A stretch of 49,230 bases of DNA from Candidatus Gastranaerophilales bacterium (GTDB taxonomy: Bacteria > Cyanobacteriota > Vampirovibrionia > Gastranaerophilales > Gastranaerophilaceae). Shown piece by piece: positions 1 to 8,165 of this stretch (position 1 is the first letter of the stretch; the number at the start of each line of letters is the position of its first letter). The notes beneath the pieces were generated by a model. It was not told where the DNA came from, ran no database searches, and worked only from the letters and a program-made list of their open reading frames with translations. The translations under genes and the position numbers were made by a program. The stretch is from positions 1 through 49,230 of the forward strand of contig CANQLJ010000009.1 in assembly GCA_947624685.1 (NCBI GenBank). The letters are read 5' to 3'.

Positions 1-1330
1 CTTGAGAAACGGCCATTCCGTGAATATCATCGGGGCATGTTTCAATACGAACAAGAATAACTTTTTCGCCCGCTTCACCACGACGAGCTGCTTCTTCCGT
101 ATCAAATACGATTTTACCCACTGCAGCACCGGGGGATGCATTTACGCCTGTTGAAATTTTCTTTGCTTCTTGCATAGCTTTAGCATCAAAACAAGGCAAT
201 AGTATTTGATTTACGCTATAAGGATCAACTAATTGAATTGCTCTTTCTTTTGTGATGATACCTTCTTCATACATTTCAACGGCGATTCTAACTGCAGCGG
301 CAGCTGTTCTTTTGCCGTTTCTTGTTTGAAGGATGTATAATTTACCTCTTTCAATGGTAAATTCCATATCTTGGACGTCTTTATAGCCGAGTTCGAGTTT
401 TTTAGCTATGTCTACATATTGTTTATATAAATCTGGCATTTCGGTTTCGAGCATTGCTATCGGTTTTGGTGTTCTGATGCCTGCTACAACGTCTTCACCT
501 TGAGCGTTTGTTAAATATTCACCATAGAACTTATTTTCGCCCGTTGCGGGGTTTCTTGTAAATGATACGCCTGTTGCGCAGTCGTCACCCATATTTCCAA
601 ATACCATTGTTTGAACGTTTACCGCCGTTCCATAGTTATGGTCGATTTTGTTCATATTTCTATATGCAACGGCACGGGGAATATTCCAGCTTCTAAATAC
701 CGCTTCGATTGCTTCTTGTAATTGAACATAAGGGTCTTGAGGGAAATCTTTTCCCGTCACTTCTTTTATTACTTTTTTATAAATCGGAATCAATGATTTC
801 CAGCCTTCGGCACTGATTTCGGTATCAGATTTAACGCCTTCGCGAGCTTTAACTTTTTCTACTTCGGATTCAAAATATTTTTGTCTGTCCATCTCCCAAG
901 CGACCGACCCGAACATTGTTAAAAATCTTCTGTAGCTGTCGTAGCAGAAACGGGGATTGTTGGTTAATTTAACCATTGCTTCCACTGTTTCATCATTTAA
1001 GCCGAGGTTTAAAATCGTTTCCATCATGCCGGGCATTGAGATTCTTGCGCCCGAACGAACGGAAACAAGCAAAGGATTAGTCGTGTCGCCAAACTTTTTG
1101 CCTGCTTGGCTTTCAACCGTTTTTAATTTTTCTTTAACATCTTCCATCAAACCTTCGGGCATTTTATTGCCGTTGTTGATGTATTCCATACAAGTTTCAG
1201 TCGTAATAGTCAACCCCGGAGGAACAGGCAAACCCAAATTGGTCATTTCGGCCAAGTTTGCGCCCTTTCCGCCAAGGAGGTTTCTCATATCTGCATTGCC
1301 TTCCTTAAAAAGCCATACACGTTTTTGCAT
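1..1330 (-). CDS. ppdK: pyruvate, phosphate dikinase (N-terminal half, runs off the window)
   Basis: Interconverts pyruvate, ATP and phosphate with phosphoenolpyruvate, AMP and pyrophosphate; in anaerobes it often works in the glycolytic direction. About 443 residues are visible, roughly half of the usual ~880, and the frame stays open to base 1. The N-terminus has the family's glycine-rich segment (MRNLLGGKGANLAEM), followed by VRSGARISMPGMMETILNLG and, further on, the ATP-grasp end (QDMEFTIERGKLYILQTRNG). The visible part ends at ETCPDDIHGMAVSQ, at the entry to the phosphohistidine swivel domain; the catalytic histidine and the PEP-binding barrel lie outside the window. The start at 1330 has an ideal GGAGGT ribosome site six bases upstream. 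dapA lies upstream on the same strand, 90 bp away. Confidence 0.96.
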   Translation of the reverse strand, partial: MQKRVWLFKEGNADMRNLLGGKGANLAEMTNLGLPVPPGLTITTETCMEYINNGNKMPEGLMEDVKEKLKTVESQAGKKFGDTTNPLLVSVRSGARISMPGMMETILNLGLNDETVEAMVKLTNNPRFCYDSYRRFLTMFGSVAWEMDRQKYFESEVEKVKAREGVKSDTEISAEGWKSLIPIYKKVIKEVTGKDFPQDPYVQLQEAIEAVFRSWNIPRAVAYRNMNKIDHNYGTAVNVQTMVFGNMGDDCATGVSFTRNPATGENKFYGEYLTNAQGEDVVAGIRTPKPIAMLETEMPDLYKQYVDIAKKLELGYKDVQDMEFTIERGKLYILQTRNGKRTAAAAVRIAVEMYEEGIITKERAIQLVDPYSVNQILLPCFDAKAMQEAKKISTGVNASPGAAVGKIVFDTEEAARRGEAGEKVILVRIETCPDDIHGMAVSQ

Positions 1331-1420
1331 TAAATTACCTCCAAATTTCTAAAATATTTCTTAATTTACAATTTTTTTAATTTACAAAAAATCTTATCAA
1401 AAACAAAATTTTATTTCAAA

Positions 1421-2326
1421 TTACAAATTTAAAATCTTTTCTTCTGCGGTGCAAAGGCATTCTAACAGTTCCAACCTGTCTTTTTCGTCTAATTCAACAA
1501 GAGGCGAGCGGACATTGTTTTCAATAATTCCTAATTTTGATAGCAACGCCTTAATTGGCGTGGGATTCGGCGCCATAAAGATTTTTCTAAACAGCGGAAA
1601 CAAGATTTTATGCATATTGGCAGCCGCCACAACTTGCCCCGATTTAAAATTATGTATCATAGATTTAATTTCAGACCCAACGACATGCGATGCCACGGAC
1701 ACTACCCCATGCGCTCCCAACGATAGCATTGGCAGAGTCAAACTGTCATCTCCGGAATAAATCACAAAATCATCCGGCACAAGCATTTTAATTTCAGATA
1801 CAAGGTCAATATTGGGGTTAGATTGTTTTACGGCTACGATATTATCATATTCTTTTGCTAGAAATGCAATTGTACTTGGCGCCATATCAATTCCCGTTCG
1901 AGAAGGGATGTTATAGAGAATTATCGGAATATCAACGCTTTTTGCAATTGTTCCGAAATGTTCAATTAATCCTTGTTGAGAAGGCTTGTTATAATACGGA
2001 ACAACCGATAGAATCGCATCAGCTCCCAATTCTTGGGCTTTTTTGGATGATTTAACCGCAGTTTGAGTGGAATTTGACCCTGCTCCCATAATTATTTTAC
2101 ATTGACCCGAAGCGGTCGATTTTGCGCAATATAAAATTTCATATTCTTCTTCATGGGTCAAAGTCGGGCTTTCGCCTGTCGTACCTGCGATTACCAGAGC
2201 GTCTGTTTTTTGTTCGATTAAATATCTTGTTAATTTCTCTAAAGCCGGATAGTCGACTTCCTTTTCGGCTGTCATCGGCGTCACCATTGCGGTAATCAAC
2301 TCACCTAAATCACATCTTAATGCCAT
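1421..2326 (-). CDS. dapA: 4-hydroxy-tetrahydrodipicolinate synthase
   Basis: Condenses pyruvate with aspartate semialdehyde, the first committed step to diaminopimelate (peptidoglycan) and lysine. The 301-residue length is normal for the family. Seen in the sequence: the GTTGESPTL loop near residues 48-56, the catalytic tyrosine in IILYNIPSRTG (about Y138) and the Schiff-base lysine in VAVKQSNPN (about K167). The ATG at 2326 has AAAAGGAG just upstream. No other lysine-pathway gene is adjacent; ppdK follows on the same strand after 90 bp, so co-transcription is possible. The region upstream is the GGG-rich repeat spacer. Confidence 0.97.
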   Translation of the reverse strand: MALRCDLGELITAMVTPMTAEKEVDYPALEKLTRYLIEQKTDALVIAGTTGESPTLTHEEEYEILYCAKSTASGQCKIIMGAGSNSTQTAVKSSKKAQELGADAILSVVPYYNKPSQQGLIEHFGTIAKSVDIPIILYNIPSRTGIDMAPSTIAFLAKEYDNIVAVKQSNPNIDLVSEIKMLVPDDFVIYSGDDSLTLPMLSLGAHGVVSVASHVVGSEIKSMIHNFKSGQVVAAANMHKILFPLFRKIFMAPNPTPIKALLSKLGIIENNVRSPLVELDEKDRLELLECLCTAEEKILNL

Positions 2327-2413
2327 TAGTTTCTCCTTTTTTGTTTCATTTTACCATGGAAATATCTTAAGTGGCATTATTTTTATATTTGTGCTAAATT
2401 ATATTAATTTTTT

Positions 2414-2542
2414 GGGTAAATTTTAGGGGTTAATTTTATGGGTAAATTTTAAGGGGCAAATTTAAGGGTAAATTTTGTAAAATTTGCGGGCAAAATTTAA
2501 TGCGGGTAAATTTTAGGGGTAAACTTTGCGGGCAAATTTTAA
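2414..2542. repeat. degenerate GGG(T/C)AAATTTTA spacer repeat
   Basis: About nine imperfect copies of a 12-16 base unit that starts with GGG or GGGG, then (T/C)AAATTT and a short variable tail. The copies sit head to tail between the hypothetical gene at 2576 and dapA. Every copy has the same orientation, so one strand carries evenly spaced G-runs and the other C-runs. I see no open reading frame in it. It could arise from replication slippage or form a structured element; the sequence alone does not say which. Confidence 0.75.
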
Positions 2543-2575
2543 TAAATATTTTATGATGCTTGGGGCGCTTGGGGA

Positions 2576-2956
2576 CTAATCTTGTTCATCTTCGCCATAA
2601 AGGAAGATTTCGCAAGCATAATCTGAAGCATCAGCAAAAACGCCGTATTTAGAATATGTGAATGTATCTTTAGGCTCGTTTTGCGCTTGTTTTGAAGCGA
2701 GAAGATTTTTTATTATGTGCAAACCTGCCGCAATAATAGCTCCGGCGCCTGCAAATTTTAATATCGAGCGGCTTGCTCCGCGAGCGCTTGTTGAAGCATT
2801 AGAAAAGAATGAATCCGAGCAGGTTTTGAAATTTTTAATTTCGTTTTTAGTAGGGATTATATAGCGTGAAAGGCTGCCCAAAGCAGCGCCTGTCGCCGTA
2901 GTCAAGACCAGGCGGGCGTTGTTTGTTTTATTTAGTTGTGTTGGTGCTACTTTCAC
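2576..2956 (-). CDS. small hypothetical protein with a possible membrane-associated helix
   Basis: A 126-residue protein I do not recognise. The middle holds a moderately hydrophobic, glycine/alanine-rich stretch (RSILKFAGAGAIIAAGLHII) that may be a membrane helix or amphipathic segment, and the last 25 residues are acidic (ending GEDEQD). The start is GTG, because the frame is closed by a TAA three codons upstream and no in-frame ATG precedes it. A consensus promoter at 3117-3145 points at this gene, leaving an mRNA leader of roughly 150 nt. That promoter is the best argument that the gene is real. Function unknown. Confidence 0.6.
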   Translation of the reverse strand: MKVAPTQLNKTNNARLVLTTATGAALGSLSRYIIPTKNEIKNFKTCSDSFFSNASTSARGASRSILKFAGAGAIIAAGLHIIKNLLASKQAQNEPKDTFTYSKYGVFADASDYACEIFLYGEDEQD

Positions 2957-3116
2957 TTTCTTTTATTTCTTTCTTGTTGCCATTTTGTTTTTTTGTTTTG
3001 CACGACAAAAGATTCTGTGTTATTGTCACGTTTTGCGGAAATTTTTTCAGCCTTTTCGGTCAAAAAAAATTTGCAAAAAAAATTTGTATCCCTAACCTAT
3101 TTCACAAATTTTTTCC

Positions 3117-3145
3117 ATTATATCATTTTAGAAAAATTATGTCAA
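3117..3145 (-). promoter_or_regulatory. consensus sigma-70 promoter with extended -10
   Basis: On the minus strand TTGACA, a 17-base spacer and TATAAT match the textbook boxes at all twelve positions. TG one base before the -10 box also gives an extended -10. Transcription would start near 3110 and read toward the gene that begins at 2956. Confidence 0.75.
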
Positions 3146-3161
3146 GCGCAAATTTGAAAAA

Positions 3162-4241
3162 TTATTTTTTAACACAATCTTCCCAAAGCGCCTGAATTTG
3201 CGAAATTTTTCTTGCGATGGGTTCGTAATCTTCAAGCGTCAGTGCGTCAGAGGATTTTTTATTAAAATAATCAAACATATTTTCATACATTTTATCCATG
3301 TTATCTTCGATTATTTCTTTTTTAAACGCACGTCTGATGCCGTTTTTGGTTATATCAACTTCAATTGAGGGAGTTTTTGTGCAAATTGAATTTTCAAATT
3401 GCGCGTCATAATCGCAAATAATATCAGCGTCTTTGTCATCATCGTCAAGATAAATTTTCAAGACTCTTTCTCGCTTTAAATCGGTTTTATCGCCTTTTTG
3501 AAGGTCGGAATTAATCTCAATATCGTCTTTGACGGATTTTTTATCAATCAAAGTCACGTTCACCGCGCTTTTTGATTGTTTTTTTGAATCCATCAAAATT
3601 TCAGCATCATCTAAATCCATTAACCCCGTCGAATGGACGATTTGAAGCGCATGGGGCATTTCTTGAGATGGCGGGTCAATCGTCAAAACTTCGTTTTTCT
3701 TGCTGTATTCTATTTTTGCTTTTTCGACTGTAAAATCATAGTTAAAATCATCCAAATGCGACAATTCGCTTTCAATTTCTTTTGGAGCGGTTTTAACCTT
3801 TTCACCTTTAAGGGTCTTTAATATTGCTTTTGTAAAATTAGTTATGTCGCTATAGTGCCAATTTGAGGCAACGACAGCTTTGGCATTATGTTCTTTTGCA
3901 AGGTTTTCCATTTTCTCAAACGTGTCAAAATCGCTCGTGACCGGTTTTGGCAGGATTATTTTTTTAATTCCTTTTTGAATAACTTTTTGATAAACATCAT
4001 ATACAAGCTTCGGCACAAGCGCAACTTCGCACAATGCGCCTTCGCAATCGCATTTTTTCACGTCTTTTATGTCTTTGTATGTTTTTGCGTTTTTTAAATT
4101 ATAATTTTGCTGCTGTTTTATATTATCAATATTAGGATCAACCACAACGCCTAATTTTGCGCCATAATACTCTCCTTTTGAATATTTTTGACCTATCAAA
4201 TTATTCCCGTATCTGCCTGCACCTATTAAAATAACATCCAC
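3162..4241 (-). CDS. Gfo/Idh/MocA-like NAD(P)-binding oxidoreductase, divergent
   Basis: A 359-residue protein with an N-terminal Rossmann motif (ILIGAGRYGNN, residues ~4-14) and, near residue 90, a LPKPVT segment at the place where Gfo/Idh/MocA enzymes have their conserved EKP. It is followed by an ASNWHYSDITNF stretch typical of the second half of the fold. The rest is unusual: highly charged, with acidic runs such as YLDDDDKDAD. The substrate cannot be named. The start is GTG with AAAAGGG upstream. Its promoter region is shared, divergently, with ldpA. It could be a dehydrogenase of a sugar or cofactor, or a non-catalytic relative. Confidence 0.7.
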   Translation of the reverse strand: MDVILIGAGRYGNNLIGQKYSKGEYYGAKLGVVVDPNIDNIKQQQNYNLKNAKTYKDIKDVKKCDCEGALCEVALVPKLVYDVYQKVIQKGIKKIILPKPVTSDFDTFEKMENLAKEHNAKAVVASNWHYSDITNFTKAILKTLKGEKVKTAPKEIESELSHLDDFNYDFTVEKAKIEYSKKNEVLTIDPPSQEMPHALQIVHSTGLMDLDDAEILMDSKKQSKSAVNVTLIDKKSVKDDIEINSDLQKGDKTDLKRERVLKIYLDDDDKDADIICDYDAQFENSICTKTPSIEVDITKNGIRRAFKKEIIEDNMDKMYENMFDYFNKKSSDALTLEDYEPIARKISQIQALWEDCVKK

Positions 4242-4402
4242 TTGATTACCCTTTTTTATCCCTTTTTTTTAATTTTAACCACAATCTTTATGCAATCTTT
4301 ATGTAATATTATACCTATAAAACTTGTAAAAATTAATATTTGCCACTAAAATAATTTAAAGATTTTACAGAAATTAAATATTTTAAAAAAAGGAATTGAA
4401 AT

Positions 4403-5389
4403 ATGCTTGATGATATTTTTAGAGAAAAAAGAGGCTTTAAACTCGTCTGTGGCGCGGGAAACGAGGATTTAGATGAAATTGAAAAATTAGTTTATATTTA
4501 TTCACTTGCAGGGTGCAATTTTTTTGATGTCTGCGCAAAAAAAGAGGTCGTCTTGGCTGCTAAATCAGGCTTAAAAAGAGCAGGAATTGAAAAAGACAGA
4601 TACCTCTGCGTAAGCGTCGGTATTTCAGGCGACCCTCATATCACAAAAGCAAAAATTGACCCGAATAAATGTATTAAATGCGCTTCATGCCTTAATATTT
4701 GCCCCCATGGCGCAATAGATAGCGAAATTAATGTAATAAAACAAAGATGCCTCGGGTGTTGTCAATGTGAAAAAATCTGCCCCAAGGGAGCAATCACGAT
4801 GGAGAGCCAAATAAGAGAATATAAAGACTTTTTACCCGAATTAATTAACCTTGGAATAGATGCTATTGAATTCCATGCCATTTCAACCGATGAAAACGAT
4901 GTCGATGAAAAATGGGCGCAATTAAATGAAATGTTCGATGGAATGCTCATTATTTCTCTTGATAGGTCTGAACTTGGCGACAAAAGGCTTGTTGAACGTG
5001 TTAAAAGATTAATAAGAGACAGAAAGCCATATACAACGGTAATTCAAGCAGACGGTATCGCCATGAGCGGAAATAATGATGAATATGGTACAACCCTTCA
5101 AGCTGTCGCCACCGCTCAAATGTTTCAAAATGCAAAATTGCCTTGCTATATAATGATTTCAGGGGGAACAAATACAAAAACAATGGAGCTTGCAGCTCTT
5201 TGTTCAATTGACGCTAATTGTCTTGCAGTAGGCTCTTACGCCAGAAAAATCATAAAAGAATACCTTGAAAAAGATAATTTATTTGATGATAAAAATGCAA
5301 CGGATAATGCCGTAAAAATCGCTAAGTCATTAGTCAATGGCGCAATAGAAAAAATGAGCGGGAAGAAATTAATAGGAACAATGGTATGA
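4403..5389 (+). CDS. ldpA: LdpA-like bis-[4Fe-4S] protein
   Basis: A 328-residue protein. Its opening (FKLVCGAGNEDLDEIEKL, then a SLAGCNFFDV segment) resembles LdpA, the cyanobacterial redox-sensing iron-sulfur protein that feeds light/redox state to the circadian clock. Two ferredoxin-type clusters are visible: C90-x2-C93-x2-C96-x3-C100-P and C116-x2-C119-x2-C122-x3-C126-P. The C-terminal ~200 residues look like a TIM-barrel-like domain (IQADGIAMSGN, CYIMISGGTNTKTMELA). The ATG has AAGGAA upstream. It overlaps the following HAD phosphatase by four bases (ATGA), so the two are translationally coupled. No clock genes are in the window, so the role here is probably ancestral redox sensing or an unknown enzyme activity. 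Confidence 0.8.
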   Translation: MLDDIFREKRGFKLVCGAGNEDLDEIEKLVYIYSLAGCNFFDVCAKKEVVLAAKSGLKRAGIEKDRYLCVSVGISGDPHITKAKIDPNKCIKCASCLNICPHGAIDSEINVIKQRCLGCCQCEKICPKGAITMESQIREYKDFLPELINLGIDAIEFHAISTDENDVDEKWAQLNEMFDGMLIISLDRSELGDKRLVERVKRLIRDRKPYTTVIQADGIAMSGNNDEYGTTLQAVATAQMFQNAKLPCYIMISGGTNTKTMELAALCSIDANCLAVGSYARKIIKEYLEKDNLFDDKNATDNAVKIAKSLVNGAIEKMSGKKLIGTMV

Positions 5390-6150
5390 TAAACTTTAAA
5401 ACAAAAGACTTTAAAATCGAAAATATTGAAAATGTTTTTTTCGATAAAGACGGCACCCTGATTGATTTAGACTACTTTTGGGGTCAAATGACCATTTTAA
5501 GAGTCAAAGAAATTATAAAAAGATATGGTTTAAATGAAGCTGATTACTTGGAAAAATTGTGTCTTTTACTGGGCTATAACTTAAAAACGGGTAAAATGAT
5601 AAAAGACGGCATAACCGCACTTTATTCAAGAGTTAAAATAATTGAAATTTTCACAAAAAACCTGCTTGAATTAAATATCGACACAAACGAAAAAGAAATA
5701 ACCGAAATTTTCGATTATGTTAATAAAATTTTTTATCAGGATATGCAAAAATTCACAAAACCCATTGAAAGCGCAATTAATTTTATTAAAAAAATAAGAA
5801 ATTTTAATAAAAACATAAAAACCGCAATCGTAACGTCAGATTCCAAGCAATCAACAAAGCTCACAATCGAACATTTCTCTTGGCAAAATCTGTTTGATTT
5901 TGTTGCGGGAAGAGAAATGTCGTCTCAAACAAAAGAAAGCGGAGCATTAACCATAATTGCGCTTGAAAACCTCAAAGCCGACCCGAAAAAAACATTGATG
6001 ATTGGAGATGCGCCAATGGATTATCTTGCCGGGGTTAATGCAGGGGTGGATAATGTGATATTGGTGTCTTCGGGGCAAATTGATTCGTATGACCTTAAAA
6101 AAACAACAAAAAACGTCGTTTCATCTTTAGATGAAATTGAAATATATTAA
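5386..6150 (+). CDS. HAD-superfamily hydrolase, phosphoglycolate phosphatase-like
   Basis: A 254-residue HAD phosphatase. Motif I is FFDKDGTLID near residue 20 (the usual DxDGTL with DKDGTL), motif II is the threonine in AIVTSDS, and motifs III/IV are a lysine followed by MIGDAPMDYLAG. The helical cap between motifs I and II is about 100 residues, as in the Gph/PGP-like subclass. The substrate is uncertain; phosphoglycolate is the commonest for this architecture. It overlaps ldpA by four bases and ends 48 bp from the convergent clpX. Confidence 0.85.
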   Translation: MINFKTKDFKIENIENVFFDKDGTLIDLDYFWGQMTILRVKEIIKRYGLNEADYLEKLCLLLGYNLKTGKMIKDGITALYSRVKIIEIFTKNLLELNIDTNEKEITEIFDYVNKIFYQDMQKFTKPIESAINFIKKIRNFNKNIKTAIVTSDSKQSTKLTIEHFSWQNLFDFVAGREMSSQTKESGALTIIALENLKADPKKTLMIGDAPMDYLAGVNAGVDNVILVSSGQIDSYDLKKTTKNVVSSLDEIEIY

Positions 6151-6198
6151 TTTTGCTGCTTAATTATTTAATTATTTAATTATTTGGGGGGCAGTATT

Positions 6199-7524
6199 TT
6201 AGGCGATTTGTTCGTTTTTTGCTTCATCGTGTTCTTGTTTGGATGGAAGCTTCACTATTTCGCCCTGGTCATTTGGGGAATTTATTTGCGACTTTTCAAC
6301 CATTTCTTTAGTCACGACAAATTCTTTAATATCTTCTTTTGAAGGCACTTCATACATAATATCAAGCATTATCTCTTCGACGATTGACCTTAGTGCGCGA
6401 GCACCCGTTTTTCTTTTCAGCGCTTCTTTTGCGATTAAATCAATTGCTTCATCGTCAAATTTCAATTCAACCCCATCCATATTCATCAAACATTGATATT
6501 GCTTGATTATCGCGTTTTTGGGTTTGGTTAAAATCATCTTGAGCGTTTTTTCATCCAGCGCATCTAAAACCGTATAAATTGGGATTCTTCCGATAAATTC
6601 AGGGATTAAACCGAATTTTAATAAATCATCGGGTTGAAGCTTCTTTAATATTTTAGCGCTTTCAAGTTCTTTTTCTTCTTCGCTTAATGATACCGTTCCA
6701 AAGCCGATTGAAGAAGATGTTCCCGCACGTCTTTCAACGATTTTTTCAAGACCCACAAAAGCACCGCCTACGATAAAAAGAATGTTATTTGTGTCGATTT
6801 GGATAAATTCTTGATGGGGGTGTTTTCTTCCGCCTTGGGGAGGAACGTTTGCGACTGTTCCTTCAATCATCTTTAACAGCGCTTGTTGAACGCCTTCACC
6901 CGAGACATCTCTTGTAATTGAAGGGTTTTCTGATTTTCTTGCGATTTTATCAATTTCGTCGATATAAATTATGCCACGTTCCGCTTTTTTAGCGTCATAA
7001 TCGGCACTTTGATAAAGTCTTAAAAGAATATTTTCAACGTCGTCTCCGACATAGCCGGCTTCCGTTAATGTCGTAGCATCAGCCACCGCAAAAGGAACAT
7101 TGAGCATTTTAGCTAACGTTTGAGCAAGCAGGGTTTTGCCCGAACCGGTGGGTCCAACGAGCAGAATGTTGCTTTTTTGGATTTCGACGTCATTTTCTTT
7201 TGTGTCCATATTGTGGGCAATTCTTTTATAATGATTATAAACGGCAACGGCTAAGACCTTTTTAGCGTCATCTTGACCCACGATGTGCTCATCTAAATAG
7301 GCTTTAATTTCTTGGGGCTTTGGAACGGATTCAATCGGTGCTTCCTCTTGAGCTTCCTTTTCTTCGCCTTTAAAATTAAAAAGTTCTTCATCTAATATCT
7401 CATTACATAACTCGATACATTCATCGCAAATGCACACGTCAGGCCCTGCGATGAGCTTTTTGACCTGATCTTGGGTTTTTCCGCAAAATGAACATTTTAG
7501 AGTAGAATCAGAAGTTTTAGCCAT
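6199..7524 (-). CDS. clpX: ATP-dependent Clp protease ATP-binding subunit ClpX
   Basis: The AAA+ unfoldase that recognises tagged proteins and threads them into ClpP. At 441 residues it is full length. The N-terminal zinc-binding domain has CSFC (C11, C14) and CDEC (C33, C36). Walker A is GPTGSGKT, the pore loop is AGYVGDD, Walker B is [10 protein letters not shown], and the ClpP-docking loop is the conserved IGFG. It is the last gene of tig-clpP-clpX, 23 bp after clpP, the standard bacterial order. The C-terminal tail is acidic and polar. Confidence 0.99.
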   Translation of the reverse strand: MAKTSDSTLKCSFCGKTQDQVKKLIAGPDVCICDECIELCNEILDEELFNFKGEEKEAQEEAPIESVPKPQEIKAYLDEHIVGQDDAKKVLAVAVYNHYKRIAHNMDTKENDVEIQKSNILLVGPTGSGKTLLAQTLAKMLNVPFAVADATTLTEAGYVGDDVENILLRLYQSADYDAKKAERGIIYIDEIDKIARKSENPSITRDVSGEGVQQALLKMIEGTVANVPPQGGRKHPHQEFIQIDTNNILFIVGGAFVGLEKIVERRAGTSSSIGFGTVSLSEEEKELESAKILKKLQPDDLLKFGLIPEFIGRIPIYTVLDALDEKTLKMILTKPKNAIIKQYQCLMNMDGVELKFDDEAIDLIAKEALKRKTGARALRSIVEEIMLDIMYEVPSKEDIKEFVVTKEMVEKSQINSPNDQGEIVKLPSKQEHDEAKNEQIA

Positions 7525-7547
7525 TTTTTAGTTTATCCTTTTAATTA

Positions 7548-8144
7548 TTAATTGTTGTTTTGTTCATCCAATGTGACGACTTTATCTATCATTCCGTATT
7601 CGACGGCTTCTTCAGCTGTCATTATGTAGTCTCTGTCCGTATCTTTTTCGATTTTTTTCAAAGGTTGACCGGTGTTTGAAGCTAAAATCGAATTGAGGGA
7701 TTTTTTGATTCTTAATATTTCATTGGCTTGAATTTCAATATCGGTTGCTTGACCTTGCGCACCACCTAAAGGTTGGTGAATGAGGACTCTTGAATGAGGA
7801 AGGGCAAGGCGTTTTCCTTTAGTACCCGATGAGAGCAAAAACGCACCCATTGAAGCCGCTTGACCGAGACAAATAGTCGAAACGTCCGATCTTATATGCT
7901 GCATGGTATCATATATCGCAAAACCTGCCGTGACAGAACCTCCGGGGGAATTAATATAGAGCATAATGTCTTTTTGAGAATTTTCACTATCTAATAGTAA
8001 CATCTGCGCTACGACTAAATTTGCAACCATATCGTCAATCGGAGTGCCTAAGAATATTATTCTTTCTCTTAAAAGTCTTGAAAATATATCAAAAGACCTT
8101 TCCCCTCTTGAAGATTGTTCTATAACTACAGGTACGAAACTCAT
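7548..8144 (-). CDS. clpP: ATP-dependent Clp protease proteolytic subunit
   Basis: The serine peptidase that forms the double-heptamer chamber used by ClpX. It has 198 residues. The catalytic serine lies in [14 protein letters not shown] and the catalytic histidine in [13 protein letters not shown]. The N-terminal [20 protein letters not shown] opening is typical. It sits between tig and clpX on the same strand with 21-23 bp gaps, consistent with one operon. Confidence 0.99.
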   Translation of the reverse strand: MSFVPVVIEQSSRGERSFDIFSRLLRERIIFLGTPIDDMVANLVVAQMLLLDSENSQKDIMLYINSPGGSVTAGFAIYDTMQHIRSDVSTICLGQAASMGAFLLSSGTKGKRLALPHSRVLIHQPLGGAQGQATDIEIQANEILRIKKSLNSILASNTGQPLKKIEKDTDRDYIMTAEEAVEYGMIDKVVTLDEQNNN

Positions 8145-8165
8145 CTTTTTATCCTTTCAATTGAA

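Noticed and set aside
2414-2542. CRISPR array interpretation of the GGG-rich repeats
   Set aside because: Units are 12-16 bases, degenerate and have no unique spacers of constant length; no cas genes nearby.
2923-3195. Plus-strand frame of Phe/Leu-rich peptide between two minus-strand genes
   Set aside because: The composition only reflects T-rich DNA, it overlaps both neighbours, lacks a ribosome site, and a consensus promoter on the opposite strand occupies the region.
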